Shown: positions 1 through 5,327, numbered from the stretch's first letter. The stretch is DNA of 5,327 bases from Rhodobacterales bacterium UBA3077 (GCA_002366685.1 DFBP01000272.1:1025-6351); one strand, 5' to 3'. Translations and numbers: made by a program. The notes: generated by a model from the letters alone, not told the origin.

Positions 1-3
1 TTT

Positions 4-32
4 TTGTTCACACAATCGGCCTCTTTTCAAAT
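4..32 (+). promoter_or_regulatory. weak candidate promoter for the acyl-CoA ligase gene
   Basis: TTGTTC at 4-9 and TCAAAT at 27-32 are separated by 17 bases and lie about 55 bases upstream of the chosen start codon. Each hexamer matches the sigma-70 consensus only partly (3 of 6 and 4 of 6). The window begins here, so a better promoter, or an upstream gene in the same operon, could lie just outside. Confidence 0.2.
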
Positions 33-49
33 TGCCGGATATGGGCAAT
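31..49. repeat. inverted repeat ATTGCC-N7-GGCAAT upstream of the ligase gene
   Basis: The perfect 6-base arms ATTGCC (31-36) and GGCAAT (44-49) flank a 7-base spacer, 37 bases before the ligase start codon. It could be an operator or a small hairpin in the 5' untranslated RNA. It spans the alternative ATG at 48, which fits the view that this stretch is not coding. No known regulator is recognised. Confidence 0.35.
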
Positions 50-86
50 GATCTTTTCACAAAAAAATATTAGGGAGTTAAGCGCC

Positions 87-1700
87 ATGATGCAAAATTT
101 TTCGTTAAGGGTCAGCACAATTATCGACCACGCGGCCCGTTATCACCCCAACCGTCCGGTGATCGGGCGCAGCGTCGAAGGCCCAATTGTTGAAAGCAAC
201 TGGCAAGAAGTGCAGCGCGAGGCCAAACAGGTGGCCGCCGCGCTTCAAGGGCTCGGGATTAAAAAAGGCGATGTCATTGGTGTGATGGCATGGAATACTG
301 TGCGGCATCTCTCTGTGTGGTATGGCATCCCGGGCGCAGGGGCCGTGAACCACACCCTGAACCCCCGCCTGTTTGCCGATCAGCTGGATTACATCATCAA
401 CCATGCCGAAGACCGCTTCATCATGGTGGACCTCGACCTGTTGCCAGCCTTTGAAGCGATCATCGACAGGCTTCCCAAAATCGAGAAAATCATCGTGCTG
501 ACCGATCGGGCGCATATGCCCGAAACCAAGCTAGATGTGATCTGCTATAGCGATCTCATCGAAGGCCAACCCGACGATGGTGCTTGGATCGATGGCGATG
601 AAGACGAAGCCTGTGGCATTTGCTATACCTCCGGCACCACAGGGAACCCCAAAGGCGTAGTCTATTCCCACCGCTCCAACGTCCTCCATGCCTTGGCGGC
701 TGCGGCCCCAGATATGCTCAACCTGTCTTCACAAGACCGCATAATGCCGGTGGTTCCGCTGTTCCACGCAAACGGGTGGTCGATCGCCTATTGCGCCCCT
801 ATGGCGGGGGCCTCGATGGTTATGCCGGGGCGGGATATGACCGCAGCCGGCCTCTACGAAATGCTGGAAATGGGCGTGACCTATACGGCGGCTGTGCCGA
901 CCATTTGGCTGGGTATGCTCCAACATCTGAAGGCTGAAAACCTTGGCCTATCCACCCTCAAGCGCGTATTGATTGGCGGGGCATCTTGCCCCCGCGCCGT
1001 TATTGAAGCGTTTCAAAACGACTATGGCATTCAGGTGCTCCACGCATGGGGCATGACAGAAATGTCACCCCTCGGGACCATTTGCTCGTTCAAACCGGAG
1101 GTCTCATCGCTTAGCGAGGAAGGCCAGCTCGATATTCAGGAAACCGTCGGCCACCCGCCCTATACCGTTGATTTGAAAATCGCCAATGACGCCGGAGAAG
1201 ATCTCCCGTGGGATGGCAAAACACCGGGGCGGCTCCTGTCAAAAGGGGCGGCCGTGGTGCAGCGCTACCTCAAGGAGGACGCAGACGCGCTGGACGAAGA
1301 CGGATGGTTTGACACAGGCGATGTCGCGGTGATGGATGCCAACGGCTATGTCCGCATTACTGACCGCTCCAAAGATGTGATCAAATCCGGTGGAGAATGG
1401 ATATCCTCGATCGAAATGGAAAATGCCGCCGTCGCCCACCCCGATGTGGCCGAAGCCGCTGCCGTTGCCATTCCTCACCCCAAGTGGGATGAGCGTCCGG
1501 TTCTGGTGATCGTGCCTATGCCTGAGAAAACCCCCGACAATGCCGAAATCATGTCTTTGCTTGAAAAGCGCTTCGCAAAATGGCAACTCCCTGATGATAT
1601 TATCACCGTGGATGACCTGCCCCACACCGCTACCGGCAAAATCTCCAAACTGGAGTTGCGCCAGAGGCTCAAGGAGCAGGGCTACAAGCTGCCTGAGTAA
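87..1700 (+). CDS. AMP-forming acyl-CoA ligase, AlkK/DmdB-like (medium/long-chain fatty acid or methylmercaptopropionate type)
   Basis: This cytoplasmic enzyme should activate a carboxylic acid with ATP to an acyl-adenylate and pass it to coenzyme A. Counting 537 residues from base 87, the ANL-superfamily motifs are in order. They are the phosphate-binding loop TSGTTGNPKG (181-190), WGMTE (321-325), the ribose-binding Asp412 in FDTGD, the hinge region DRSKD (426-430), GGEWIS (435-440), WDERP (467-471), and the conserved C-terminal catalytic lysine Lys518 in TATGKIS. The length is normal for the AlkK-like subfamily and nothing essential is missing. The start at 87 is preferred over the ATG at 48 because AGGGAG (72-77) lies 9 bases before it, and the 13 extra codons are AT-rich and overlap an inverted repeat. 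A second ATG follows at 90. The subfamily includes fatty-acyl-CoA ligases and DmdB, the methylmercaptopropionyl-CoA ligase of DMSP breakdown; the substrate cannot be chosen from sequence alone. The next gene starts 8 bases after the stop, so the two are probably co-transcribed. Confidence 0.93.
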   Translation: MMQNFSLRVSTIIDHAARYHPNRPVIGRSVEGPIVESNWQEVQREAKQVAAALQGLGIKKGDVIGVMAWNTVRHLSVWYGIPGAGAVNHTLNPRLFADQLDYIINHAEDRFIMVDLDLLPAFEAIIDRLPKIEKIIVLTDRAHMPETKLDVICYSDLIEGQPDDGAWIDGDEDEACGICYTSGTTGNPKGVVYSHRSNVLHALAAAAPDMLNLSSQDRIMPVVPLFHANGWSIAYCAPMAGASMVMPGRDMTAAGLYEMLEMGVTYTAAVPTIWLGMLQHLKAENLGLSTLKRVLIGGASCPRAVIEAFQNDYGIQVLHAWGMTEMSPLGTICSFKPEVSSLSEEGQLDIQETVGHPPYTVDLKIANDAGEDLPWDGKTPGRLLSKGAAVVQRYLKEDADALDEDGWFDTGDVAVMDANGYVRITDRSKDVIKSGGEWISSIEMENAAVAHPDVAEAAAVAIPHPKWDERPVLVIVPMPEKTPDNAEIMSLLEKRFAKWQLPDDIITVDDLPHTATGKISKLELRQRLKEQGYKLPE

Positions 1701-1708
1701 AGAGTGCC

Positions 1709-2683
1709 ATGACCGCAATTGACAAATTCATCCGGCTCGAAGCCGTCGGCTTTTGGCTCGAACAAGGGCAGGAGGAAGCGCACGAGGTGATCGTATCTTT
1801 TGGCGACTCCACTCTCCAGCTTACCTCATTGCAGGATGTGCCCCTCACCCACTGGTCTCTTCTCGCCACTTCGCCAATTGGTACGCGCGGCGAAACGGTG
1901 ATCTATTCAGCAGATCCCGAACATCGGGAAACGCTTGAAATAGATGATCAGGATATGATCCGTGCCATTTCTGCTGTGTCGTCGGCTCTGGAAAGCCCGC
2001 GCAAAAGAACCCTCTGGGGGCGTTGGGCCTGGCGCGGAATGCAGCTTGCCGTTCTTGCTGTCGTTGTCAGCCAGTCTCCGCCCGTGATCTATTCGCTGGC
2101 CAGCACCCTCACGCCACCTTCCCATATGGCAGAGGTTTCCACCCAAATGCTCGACAACCTGAAGGCCGAATATGGTGTGGAATGCCAAGGCTGGCTCGGA
2201 AAGCGCGCCCTAGATGACTTTGCCCGCAAATTATTTCCAAATGCCACGCCGGATATTTCTGTAGTTGACGACCTGCCCGTTCAGGCTCTGGCCCTTCCTG
2301 CCAACAGGGTTGTTTTATCGCGTCAAACTGTGGAGCAATCCGGTTCCGCCGATGAGCTGGCAACCCTGACGTTAAGAGCTTGGGCGCGGTCAGCCAATGA
2401 TGGCCCTAAAGACGCATTGGTCAAATCACTTGGCCCGATTGGCGCGCTTCGCTACATAATTTCGGGCACATTCCCGTCACCTTTGCCAATTTTACTTGAA
2501 GCGGAATATAGCGGTGACGACTATCTGTTAGCGCGCGACCAACTTATTATCATTGGCGCATCAGCAAACAGCCTGCAAGCCATGGCCAAAGAAGACATCA
2601 TTGGGCTTCCCTTGCCCGATAGCCAGCACCCTCCCTTTGAGTTTGCCGATTTTGCGACCCTGAAAACCATCTGCGCGGATTAA
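1709..2683 (+). CDS. membrane-anchored protein of unknown function with a degenerate M48 peptidase-like outer domain
   Basis: No named function is recognised. The 324-residue product has a soluble N-terminal part (1-99) and a basic stretch PRKRTLWGRWAWRG (97-110). One hydrophobic segment follows (about 110-131, with a Pro-Pro inside), then a C-terminal domain of about 190 residues. The basic residues before the membrane segment suggest the N-terminus is cytoplasmic and the C-terminal domain periplasmic. Residues 189-227 read like the core of M48 metallopeptidases (A-x-A-L-P-x-x-R-V-V-L-S-R, then DELA). Where such enzymes have HExxH, this protein has RAWAR (223-227), so no zinc site or peptidase activity is expected. 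The only two cysteines, Cys159 and Cys322, are both in the outer domain and could form a disulfide. The layout and the ending with a Cys three residues from the C-terminus resemble uncharacterised Rhodobacterales proteins I recall, but this was not checked. Translation probably depends on the ligase gene 8 bases upstream, since only a weak AAAGAG (1699-1704) precedes the ATG. Confidence 0.8.
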   Translation: MTAIDKFIRLEAVGFWLEQGQEEAHEVIVSFGDSTLQLTSLQDVPLTHWSLLATSPIGTRGETVIYSADPEHRETLEIDDQDMIRAISAVSSALESPRKRTLWGRWAWRGMQLAVLAVVVSQSPPVIYSLASTLTPPSHMAEVSTQMLDNLKAEYGVECQGWLGKRALDDFARKLFPNATPDISVVDDLPVQALALPANRVVLSRQTVEQSGSADELATLTLRAWARSANDGPKDALVKSLGPIGALRYIISGTFPSPLPILLEAEYSGDDYLLARDQLIIIGASANSLQAMAKEDIIGLPLPDSQHPPFEFADFATLKTICAD

Positions 2684-2688
2684 TGCCA

Positions 2689-2716
2689 TTGACCCGATAA
2701 ACATATTCATTATGTT
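2689..2716 (+). promoter_or_regulatory. candidate promoter of the DUF2892 gene
   Basis: TTGACC (2689-2694) and TATGTT (2711-2716) are 16 bases apart and match the sigma-70 hexamers at 5 of 6 and 4 of 6 positions. They lie just after the stop of the preceding gene. A TATAAA at 2722-2727 is an alternative -10 element but has no good -35 partner. A promoter here would let the small gene be expressed independently of the ligase operon, though read-through is equally possible. Confidence 0.4.
2700..2716. promoter_or_regulatory. inverted repeat AACATA-N5-TATGTT overlapping the candidate -10 element
   Basis: The perfect 6-base arms AACATA (2700-2705) and TATGTT (2711-2716) surround TTCAT. The right arm coincides with the proposed -10 hexamer, where a bound repressor would block RNA polymerase. 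The sequence does not match an operator I can name with confidence. With a 5-base loop and AT-rich arms it would be a poor terminator for the preceding gene. Confidence 0.35.
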
Positions 2717-2736
2717 GCAAGTATAAATCACTCAAT

Positions 2737-2760
2737 GGAGAAGTAAAAATGACTGCATAA
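2737..2760 (+). other. ribosome-binding site and aborted 3-codon reading frame (Met-Thr-Ala-stop) ahead of the DUF2892 gene
   Basis: GGAGAAG (2737-2743) is the strongest ribosome-binding site in the gap and stands 5 bases before ATG at 2749. That ATG reads ATG ACT GCA TAA and then continues, in the same frame, as CGT ATG ACC ATG into the DUF2892 protein. Either the original gene began at 2749 and acquired a stop at codon 4, or the short frame is a leader from which ribosomes restart at the ATG at 2764, 3 bases after the stop. A sequencing error in that one codon would look the same. Confidence 0.6.
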
Positions 2761-2763
2761 CGT

Positions 2764-2952
2764 ATGACCATGACAATGGCAGGCCTGCTTATTCTTGTCA
2801 GCGTGGCGATGGGCCATGTCTATGGCCAGTTAGATGTCACCAAATTCGGCTGGAGCTGGTTTTTGATCTTTATCGGTGCCAATCTTTTTCAGTCCGGTTT
2901 CACCAAGTGGTGCATGATGACCAACATGTTCAAGGCTGTTGGCTTGAAGTAA
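2764..2952 (+). CDS. small DUF2892-type inner-membrane protein, possibly 5' truncated
   Basis: The 62-residue hydrophobic product has two probable membrane segments, about residues 5-20 and 28-46, separated by a short loop. The second segment and tail (ending FTKWCMMTNMFKAVGLK) match the general pattern of DUF2892 / YgaP-type membrane domains, where a conserved Cys (Cys50 here) follows the second helix and a short amphipathic tail closes the protein. The molecular function of this family is unclear; some members are fused to rhodanese sulfur-transferase domains. The ATG at 2764 has no ribosome-binding site at normal distance, because the good one serves the in-frame ATG at 2749 that runs into TAA. 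ATGs at 2770 and 2776 are also possible starts. If the stop is natural, expression depends on restart after the short leader frame. Otherwise the gene has lost about five N-terminal residues but may still be made. Confidence 0.7.
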   Translation: MTMTMAGLLILVSVAMGHVYGQLDVTKFGWSWFLIFIGANLFQSGFTKWCMMTNMFKAVGLK

Positions 2953-2955
2953 GGC

Positions 2956-2973
2956 GTGGGGGGCTTCCCCCAC
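2956..2973. terminator. bidirectional GC-rich hairpin between convergent genes
   Basis: GTGGGGG (2956-2962) pairs perfectly with CCCCCAC (2967-2973) around a 4-base loop, giving a 7-base-pair, mostly G-C stem. It fills nearly all of the 21-base space between the DUF2892 stop and the betA stop codon (TAG, 2976-2974), so it could end transcription from both sides. Neither strand has a clear T run after the stem, so it is not a textbook intrinsic terminator. Confidence 0.55.
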
Positions 2974-4560
2974 CTACCCTTCCCCCAAAATCAAATCAGC
3001 CGCCTTTTCGCCGACCATAATGCTCGGTCCGTTCAGGTTGCCATTTGTAATGCGCGGGAAGATCGAACTATCCGCTAGGCGCAGCCGCTCTACGCCGATC
3101 ACTCTGCAAGTCGGGTCGACCACGGCCATGGGGTCGTCCTTGGCGCCCATGCGGGCCGTTCCACACGGATGGAAGGCGCTCTCCGCATGCTCGCGGATAA
3201 ATCCGTCCAGCTCGTCATCTGACTGAAAATCCTCCCCGGGCTGGATTTCCTTTCCGGCATAAGGCTTGAAAGCCTCTTGCCCGAAAATCTGACGGGTAAG
3301 TCGGATACAGTGCCGAAATTCGCCCCAGTCCTCCGCGTGGCTCATATAGTTAAACCGGATTTCCGGTGCCTCGTCCGGATCTCCACTCGCCAGCGTCACC
3401 GCCCCGCGGGACTTGGAACGCATCGGCCCGACATGGGCCTGAAACCCGTGCCCCTCAGCGGCTGCCTGTCCATCATAGCGCACCGCAATCGGCAGGAAAT
3501 GATACTGGATATCGGGGTAATCAGCGCCCGGAGAGCGCAGAAAAGCCGCGCTTTCAAACTGGTTGGAGGCCCCGAACCCTGATTTTGTCATCAACCATTG
3601 CGCACCGATCCTCGCTTTCCCGAACAGGTTCCAGTGCTTGTAGAGCGTGATCGGCTGCAAGCTGGCCTGTTGGATATAGAGCTCCAGATGGTCTTGCAGG
3701 TTTTGCCCGACCCCGGCCCGATCCGCCACAACATCAATCCCGTGCTCCGCCAGATGTGCCGCTGGCCCAACACCCGAGAGCATCAGAATTTTCGGCGAAT
3801 TGATCGAACTGGCCGAGACAACAACCTCACGCCGCGCCCGCACCTCTTCAATGCGCCCGCCGCGTTCGACCTCGACGCCAACCGCCCGCCCTTCCTCGAT
3901 CACAACCTTACGGGCAAAACATCGCAAAATATCGCAATTCTGTCGCTTCAAGGCCGGTTTCAAATAGGCATTGGCCGCCGACCAGCGCCGCCCGCGCCAA
4001 ACGGTCTGCTCCATCGGGCCAAACCCTTCCTGTTGCTCACCGTTATAGTCCTCTGTATGCGCATAGCCCGCCTGCTGGCCGGCTTCGACAAAAGCCGCGT
4101 GCAAGGGGTTGTCACGCGGTCCGCGCGTAACATGAAGCGGCCCGCCATCTCCCCGCCGGTCCGAGCGCCCGCCATGCCAATGCTCCATCCGCTTGAAATA
4201 AGGAAGCACCCCGGCTTGGCCCCAACCGGTCGCCCCCTCAGCTTCCCAATGGTTAAAGTCTTCGGCATGCCCGCGCACATAAACCATCCCGTTGATGCTG
4301 GAAGACCCGCCAATCACCTTACCGCGCGGCGTTACCAAGCGCCGCCCACCCAAATGCGGCTCTGGCTGGGACTGAAACCCCCAGTCATAGCGCTTCATAT
4401 TCATCGGATAAGAAAGCGCCGCGGGCATCTGAATGAACGGTCCGGCATCCGTTCCGCCATATTCCAGCACCAGCACCGAATGCTTTCCCGATTCGGAGAG
4501 CCGGTACGCCAGCGCCGACCCCGCCGAGCCTGACCCGATGATTACAAAATCAGCTTCCAT
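2974..4560 (-). CDS. betA: choline dehydrogenase (GMC oxidoreductase family)
   Basis: BetA oxidises choline to betaine aldehyde using FAD and passes electrons to the membrane respiratory chain, the first step in making the osmoprotectant glycine betaine. The 528-residue product has the N-terminal dinucleotide-binding motif G9-x-G11-x-x-G14 with Glu33 at the end of the second strand. It also has the first GMC signature (about 79-100, GKVIGGSSSINGMVYVRG), the second GMC signature (about 251-265, SSINSPKILMLSGVG), and the catalytic pair expected by alignment, His464 in FHPCGT and Asn510 in GNLNGPS. Stretches such as IQYHFLP, HVGPMRSKSRG and FNYMSH are typical of BetA rather than other GMC enzymes. 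The ATG at 4560 is chosen because MEADFVIIGSGSAG is the normal family start; a longer frame exists upstream but overlaps betI. The start lies inside the end of betI (11-base overlap) behind a G-rich GGTGGGG, indicating coupled translation. It is slightly shorter than the E. coli enzyme but lacks no motif. Confidence 0.95.
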   Translation of the reverse strand: MEADFVIIGSGSAGSALAYRLSESGKHSVLVLEYGGTDAGPFIQMPAALSYPMNMKRYDWGFQSQPEPHLGGRRLVTPRGKVIGGSSSINGMVYVRGHAEDFNHWEAEGATGWGQAGVLPYFKRMEHWHGGRSDRRGDGGPLHVTRGPRDNPLHAAFVEAGQQAGYAHTEDYNGEQQEGFGPMEQTVWRGRRWSAANAYLKPALKRQNCDILRCFARKVVIEEGRAVGVEVERGGRIEEVRARREVVVSASSINSPKILMLSGVGPAAHLAEHGIDVVADRAGVGQNLQDHLELYIQQASLQPITLYKHWNLFGKARIGAQWLMTKSGFGASNQFESAAFLRSPGADYPDIQYHFLPIAVRYDGQAAAEGHGFQAHVGPMRSKSRGAVTLASGDPDEAPEIRFNYMSHAEDWGEFRHCIRLTRQIFGQEAFKPYAGKEIQPGEDFQSDDELDGFIREHAESAFHPCGTARMGAKDDPMAVVDPTCRVIGVERLRLADSSIFPRITNGNLNGPSIMVGEKAADLILGEG

Positions 4561-5131
4561 ATGGCCCCACCAATCTGTCAATAAAGGATTCAACCGAATG
4601 CACGGCCTCTCTTGCCTCTCCGGCATGTAGCGCCTGCCGCAAATAGATCCCGTCAATCAAAGCTGCGATATCGCGCGCCGCCCCGTGAACGTCGGCCACA
4701 GGCATCAGCTGACGCAAATCAAACATGAGATTTGACTGCAACCGCCGCACATAAATGTTGAGCAACCGGGCCGCTTGCGGCGAACTCTGCGCTCTTACAT
4801 AAAAGCTCAACCACGCCGATATGGTCTCAGGCGCGAACTGCGCATCGGTAAAGCTTGCCTGCACAAGGTTTGAAAGACGTTGCCTCGGCGTTTCCCCCTC
4901 CCGCAACCCGGCGCACCCCTGCTGCCAAAGCTGCACCAACAGGTGCCGCATTGCTGCCAGTAAAAGGTCATCCTTGCCACCGAAATAGTGGTGGGCCAGT
5001 GCAGAAGAAACCCCGGCCCGCCGCGCGATCTTTCCCACGGTTACCTCCAAAGAGCCGCACGCGCCAATCTCGGCAATCGCCGCGCCGATCAACGCTTTCC
5101 TGCGAATAGGCTCCATTCCAACCTTGGGCAT
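4550..5131 (-). CDS. betI: TetR-family choline-responsive repressor of the bet genes
   Basis: BetI represses bet genes in the absence of choline. The 193-residue product begins MPKVGMEPIRRKALIGA, closely like the start of E. coli BetI, and has nearly the same length. The TetR-type helix-turn-helix spans about residues 29-53, with the recognition part GVSSALAHHYFGGKDDLL. The ligand-binding half contains the family-typical SAWLSFYVRAQ, RRLQSNL and AALIDGIYLR segments. The ATG at 5131 is supported by GGAGG (5141-5137 on the minus strand), 5 bases upstream. It is the first gene of a betI-betA unit, and its own promoter carries a palindrome that it probably binds, so autoregulation is expected. 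The TGA stop lies inside betA. Confidence 0.94.
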   Translation of the reverse strand: MPKVGMEPIRRKALIGAAIAEIGACGSLEVTVGKIARRAGVSSALAHHYFGGKDDLLLAAMRHLLVQLWQQGCAGLREGETPRQRLSNLVQASFTDAQFAPETISAWLSFYVRAQSSPQAARLLNIYVRRLQSNLMFDLRQLMPVADVHGAARDIAALIDGIYLRQALHAGEAREAVHSVESFIDRLVGPYGS

Positions 5132-5146
5132 TCCAGCCTCCGTACT

Positions 5147-5174
5147 TTTTTATTAACTCACCAGTCAATAAAAA
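5147..5174. promoter_or_regulatory. candidate BetI operator (28-base palindrome)
   Basis: The arms TTTTTATTAACT (5147-5158) and AGTCAATAAAAA (5163-5174) are inverted copies with one mismatch in 12, around CACC. The centre lies about 29 bases upstream of the betI start and the site covers the predicted transcription start and touches the -10 element. BetI operators known from other bacteria are, as I recall, palindromes with TTATTGA...TCAATAA-like arms, which the inner 22 bases (5150-5171) resemble. Binding would block betIA transcription until choline is present. Confidence 0.65.
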
Positions 5175-5200
5175 CTAGCCACCCACGCCTGTGATGTCAA
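5172..5200 (-). promoter_or_regulatory. sigma-70-type promoter of betI-betA
   Basis: On the minus strand, a perfect TTGACA -35 hexamer (5200-5195) is followed by 17 bases and TAGTTT (5177-5172) as the -10 element, matching at 3 of 6 positions. Transcription should begin near 5165, inside the palindrome assigned to BetI and about 35 bases before the betI start codon. Spacing and position are right; the weak -10 match is common in alphaproteobacteria. Confidence 0.55.
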
Positions 5201-5273
5201 ACCTTCGTTGATACCCGCAATGAATCCGACCAACCTCGTTGCGTAAACCGAATGACCAACGCGCGCTCCTGCA

Positions 5274-5305
5274 ATCAAATTTTCATCAAATTTGAATATC
5301 TTCAA
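5274..5305. repeat. AT-rich cluster of direct and inverted repeats at the right edge
   Basis: ATCAAATTT occurs at 5274-5282 and again at 5285-5293, an 11-base period that places both copies on the same helix face. TCAAATTTGA (5286-5295) is a perfect 10-base palindrome, and TTGAA-N4-TTCAA (5292-5305) overlaps its end. The cluster is noticeably more AT-rich than the surrounding DNA and could be a control region for a gene beyond the window. No regulator can be named. Confidence 0.35.
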
Positions 5306-5327
5306 TCCCGCCAGACAGGCCATTGGG

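Noticed and set aside
1239..1718. A 159-codon open frame on the minus strand, opposite the acyl-CoA ligase
   Set aside because: It is antisense to conserved ligase motifs including the catalytic lysine region, and its translation shows only His/Gly/Asp-rich low-complexity composition.
2722..2727. TATAAA as the -10 element of the small membrane-protein gene
   Set aside because: It is a good hexamer by itself, but no acceptable -35 element lies 16-18 bases upstream, so the TTGACC-TATGTT pair was preferred.
2758..2760. Stop-codon read-through or recoding at the TAA
   Set aside because: TAA is not used for selenocysteine or pyrrolysine, no recoding structure is apparent, and TAA ends three other genes here normally. 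Mutation or restart at the next ATG is simpler.
3598..4533. A 311-codon open frame on the plus strand, opposite betA
   Set aside because: It lies wholly antisense to a well-recognised betA, its translation is rich in Arg, Pro and His with no domain pattern, and no ribosome-binding site precedes it. Long antisense frames are common opposite GC-rich genes.
4561..4656. Upstream extension of betA by 32 codons
   Set aside because: The added residues overlap betI and do not resemble any BetA N-terminus; the FAD-binding motif starts normally a few residues after the ATG at 4560.
5165..5327. Minus-strand frame open from the window edge to TGA at 5167-5165, a possible gene end upstream of betI
   Set aside because: The roughly 50-residue translation is not recognisable, uses codons unlike its neighbours, and would run through the betI promoter and into the operator. 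It cannot be judged without sequence beyond 5327.
5252..5327. Plus-strand frame starting at ATG 5252 and open to the window edge, possibly a gene divergent from betI
   Set aside because: Only 25 codons are visible, no ribosome-binding site precedes the ATG, and the translation matches nothing I recognise.

Overview
The window looks like chromosomal DNA from an alphaproteobacterium, most likely a marine Rhodobacterales member. The reasons are the moderately high GC content, the close resemblance of the BetA and BetI translations to the Rhodobacterales type, and the AlkK/DmdB-like acyl-CoA ligase. This placement comes from recognising protein sequence by eye; no search was run. I see no tRNA, rRNA, CRISPR array, insertion sequence or phage gene.

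Left half, plus strand: a short leader (1-86) with a small inverted repeat precedes an AMP-forming acyl-CoA ligase (87-1700). Eight bases later comes a membrane-anchored protein of unknown function (1709-2683). Its outer domain resembles an M48 metallopeptidase in which the zinc/catalytic HExxH positions have been lost. After an 80-base gap holding a possible promoter and inverted repeat comes a 62-residue DUF2892-type membrane protein (2764-2952). Its best ribosome-binding site serves an in-frame ATG whose reading is stopped by TAA three codons later.

Right half, minus strand: betI (5131-4550) and betA (4560-2974) overlap by 11 bases and form a choline-responsive unit. BetI is a TetR-type repressor and BetA is the choline dehydrogenase that starts glycine betaine synthesis. 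A 12+12-base near-perfect palindrome overlaps the predicted betI promoter and is a good candidate for the BetI operator. The usual partner betB (betaine aldehyde dehydrogenase) is not in the window.

The two halves converge on a 21-base gap filled almost entirely by a GC-rich hairpin. The last 196 bases (5132-5327) hold the betI promoter and operator and an AT-rich cluster of repeats, with no gene I can support.

The window is mostly ordinary metabolic DNA. The points most worth a second look are the degenerate peptidase-like protein, the stop codon near the start of the DUF2892 gene, the BetI operator, and the bet operon without betB.
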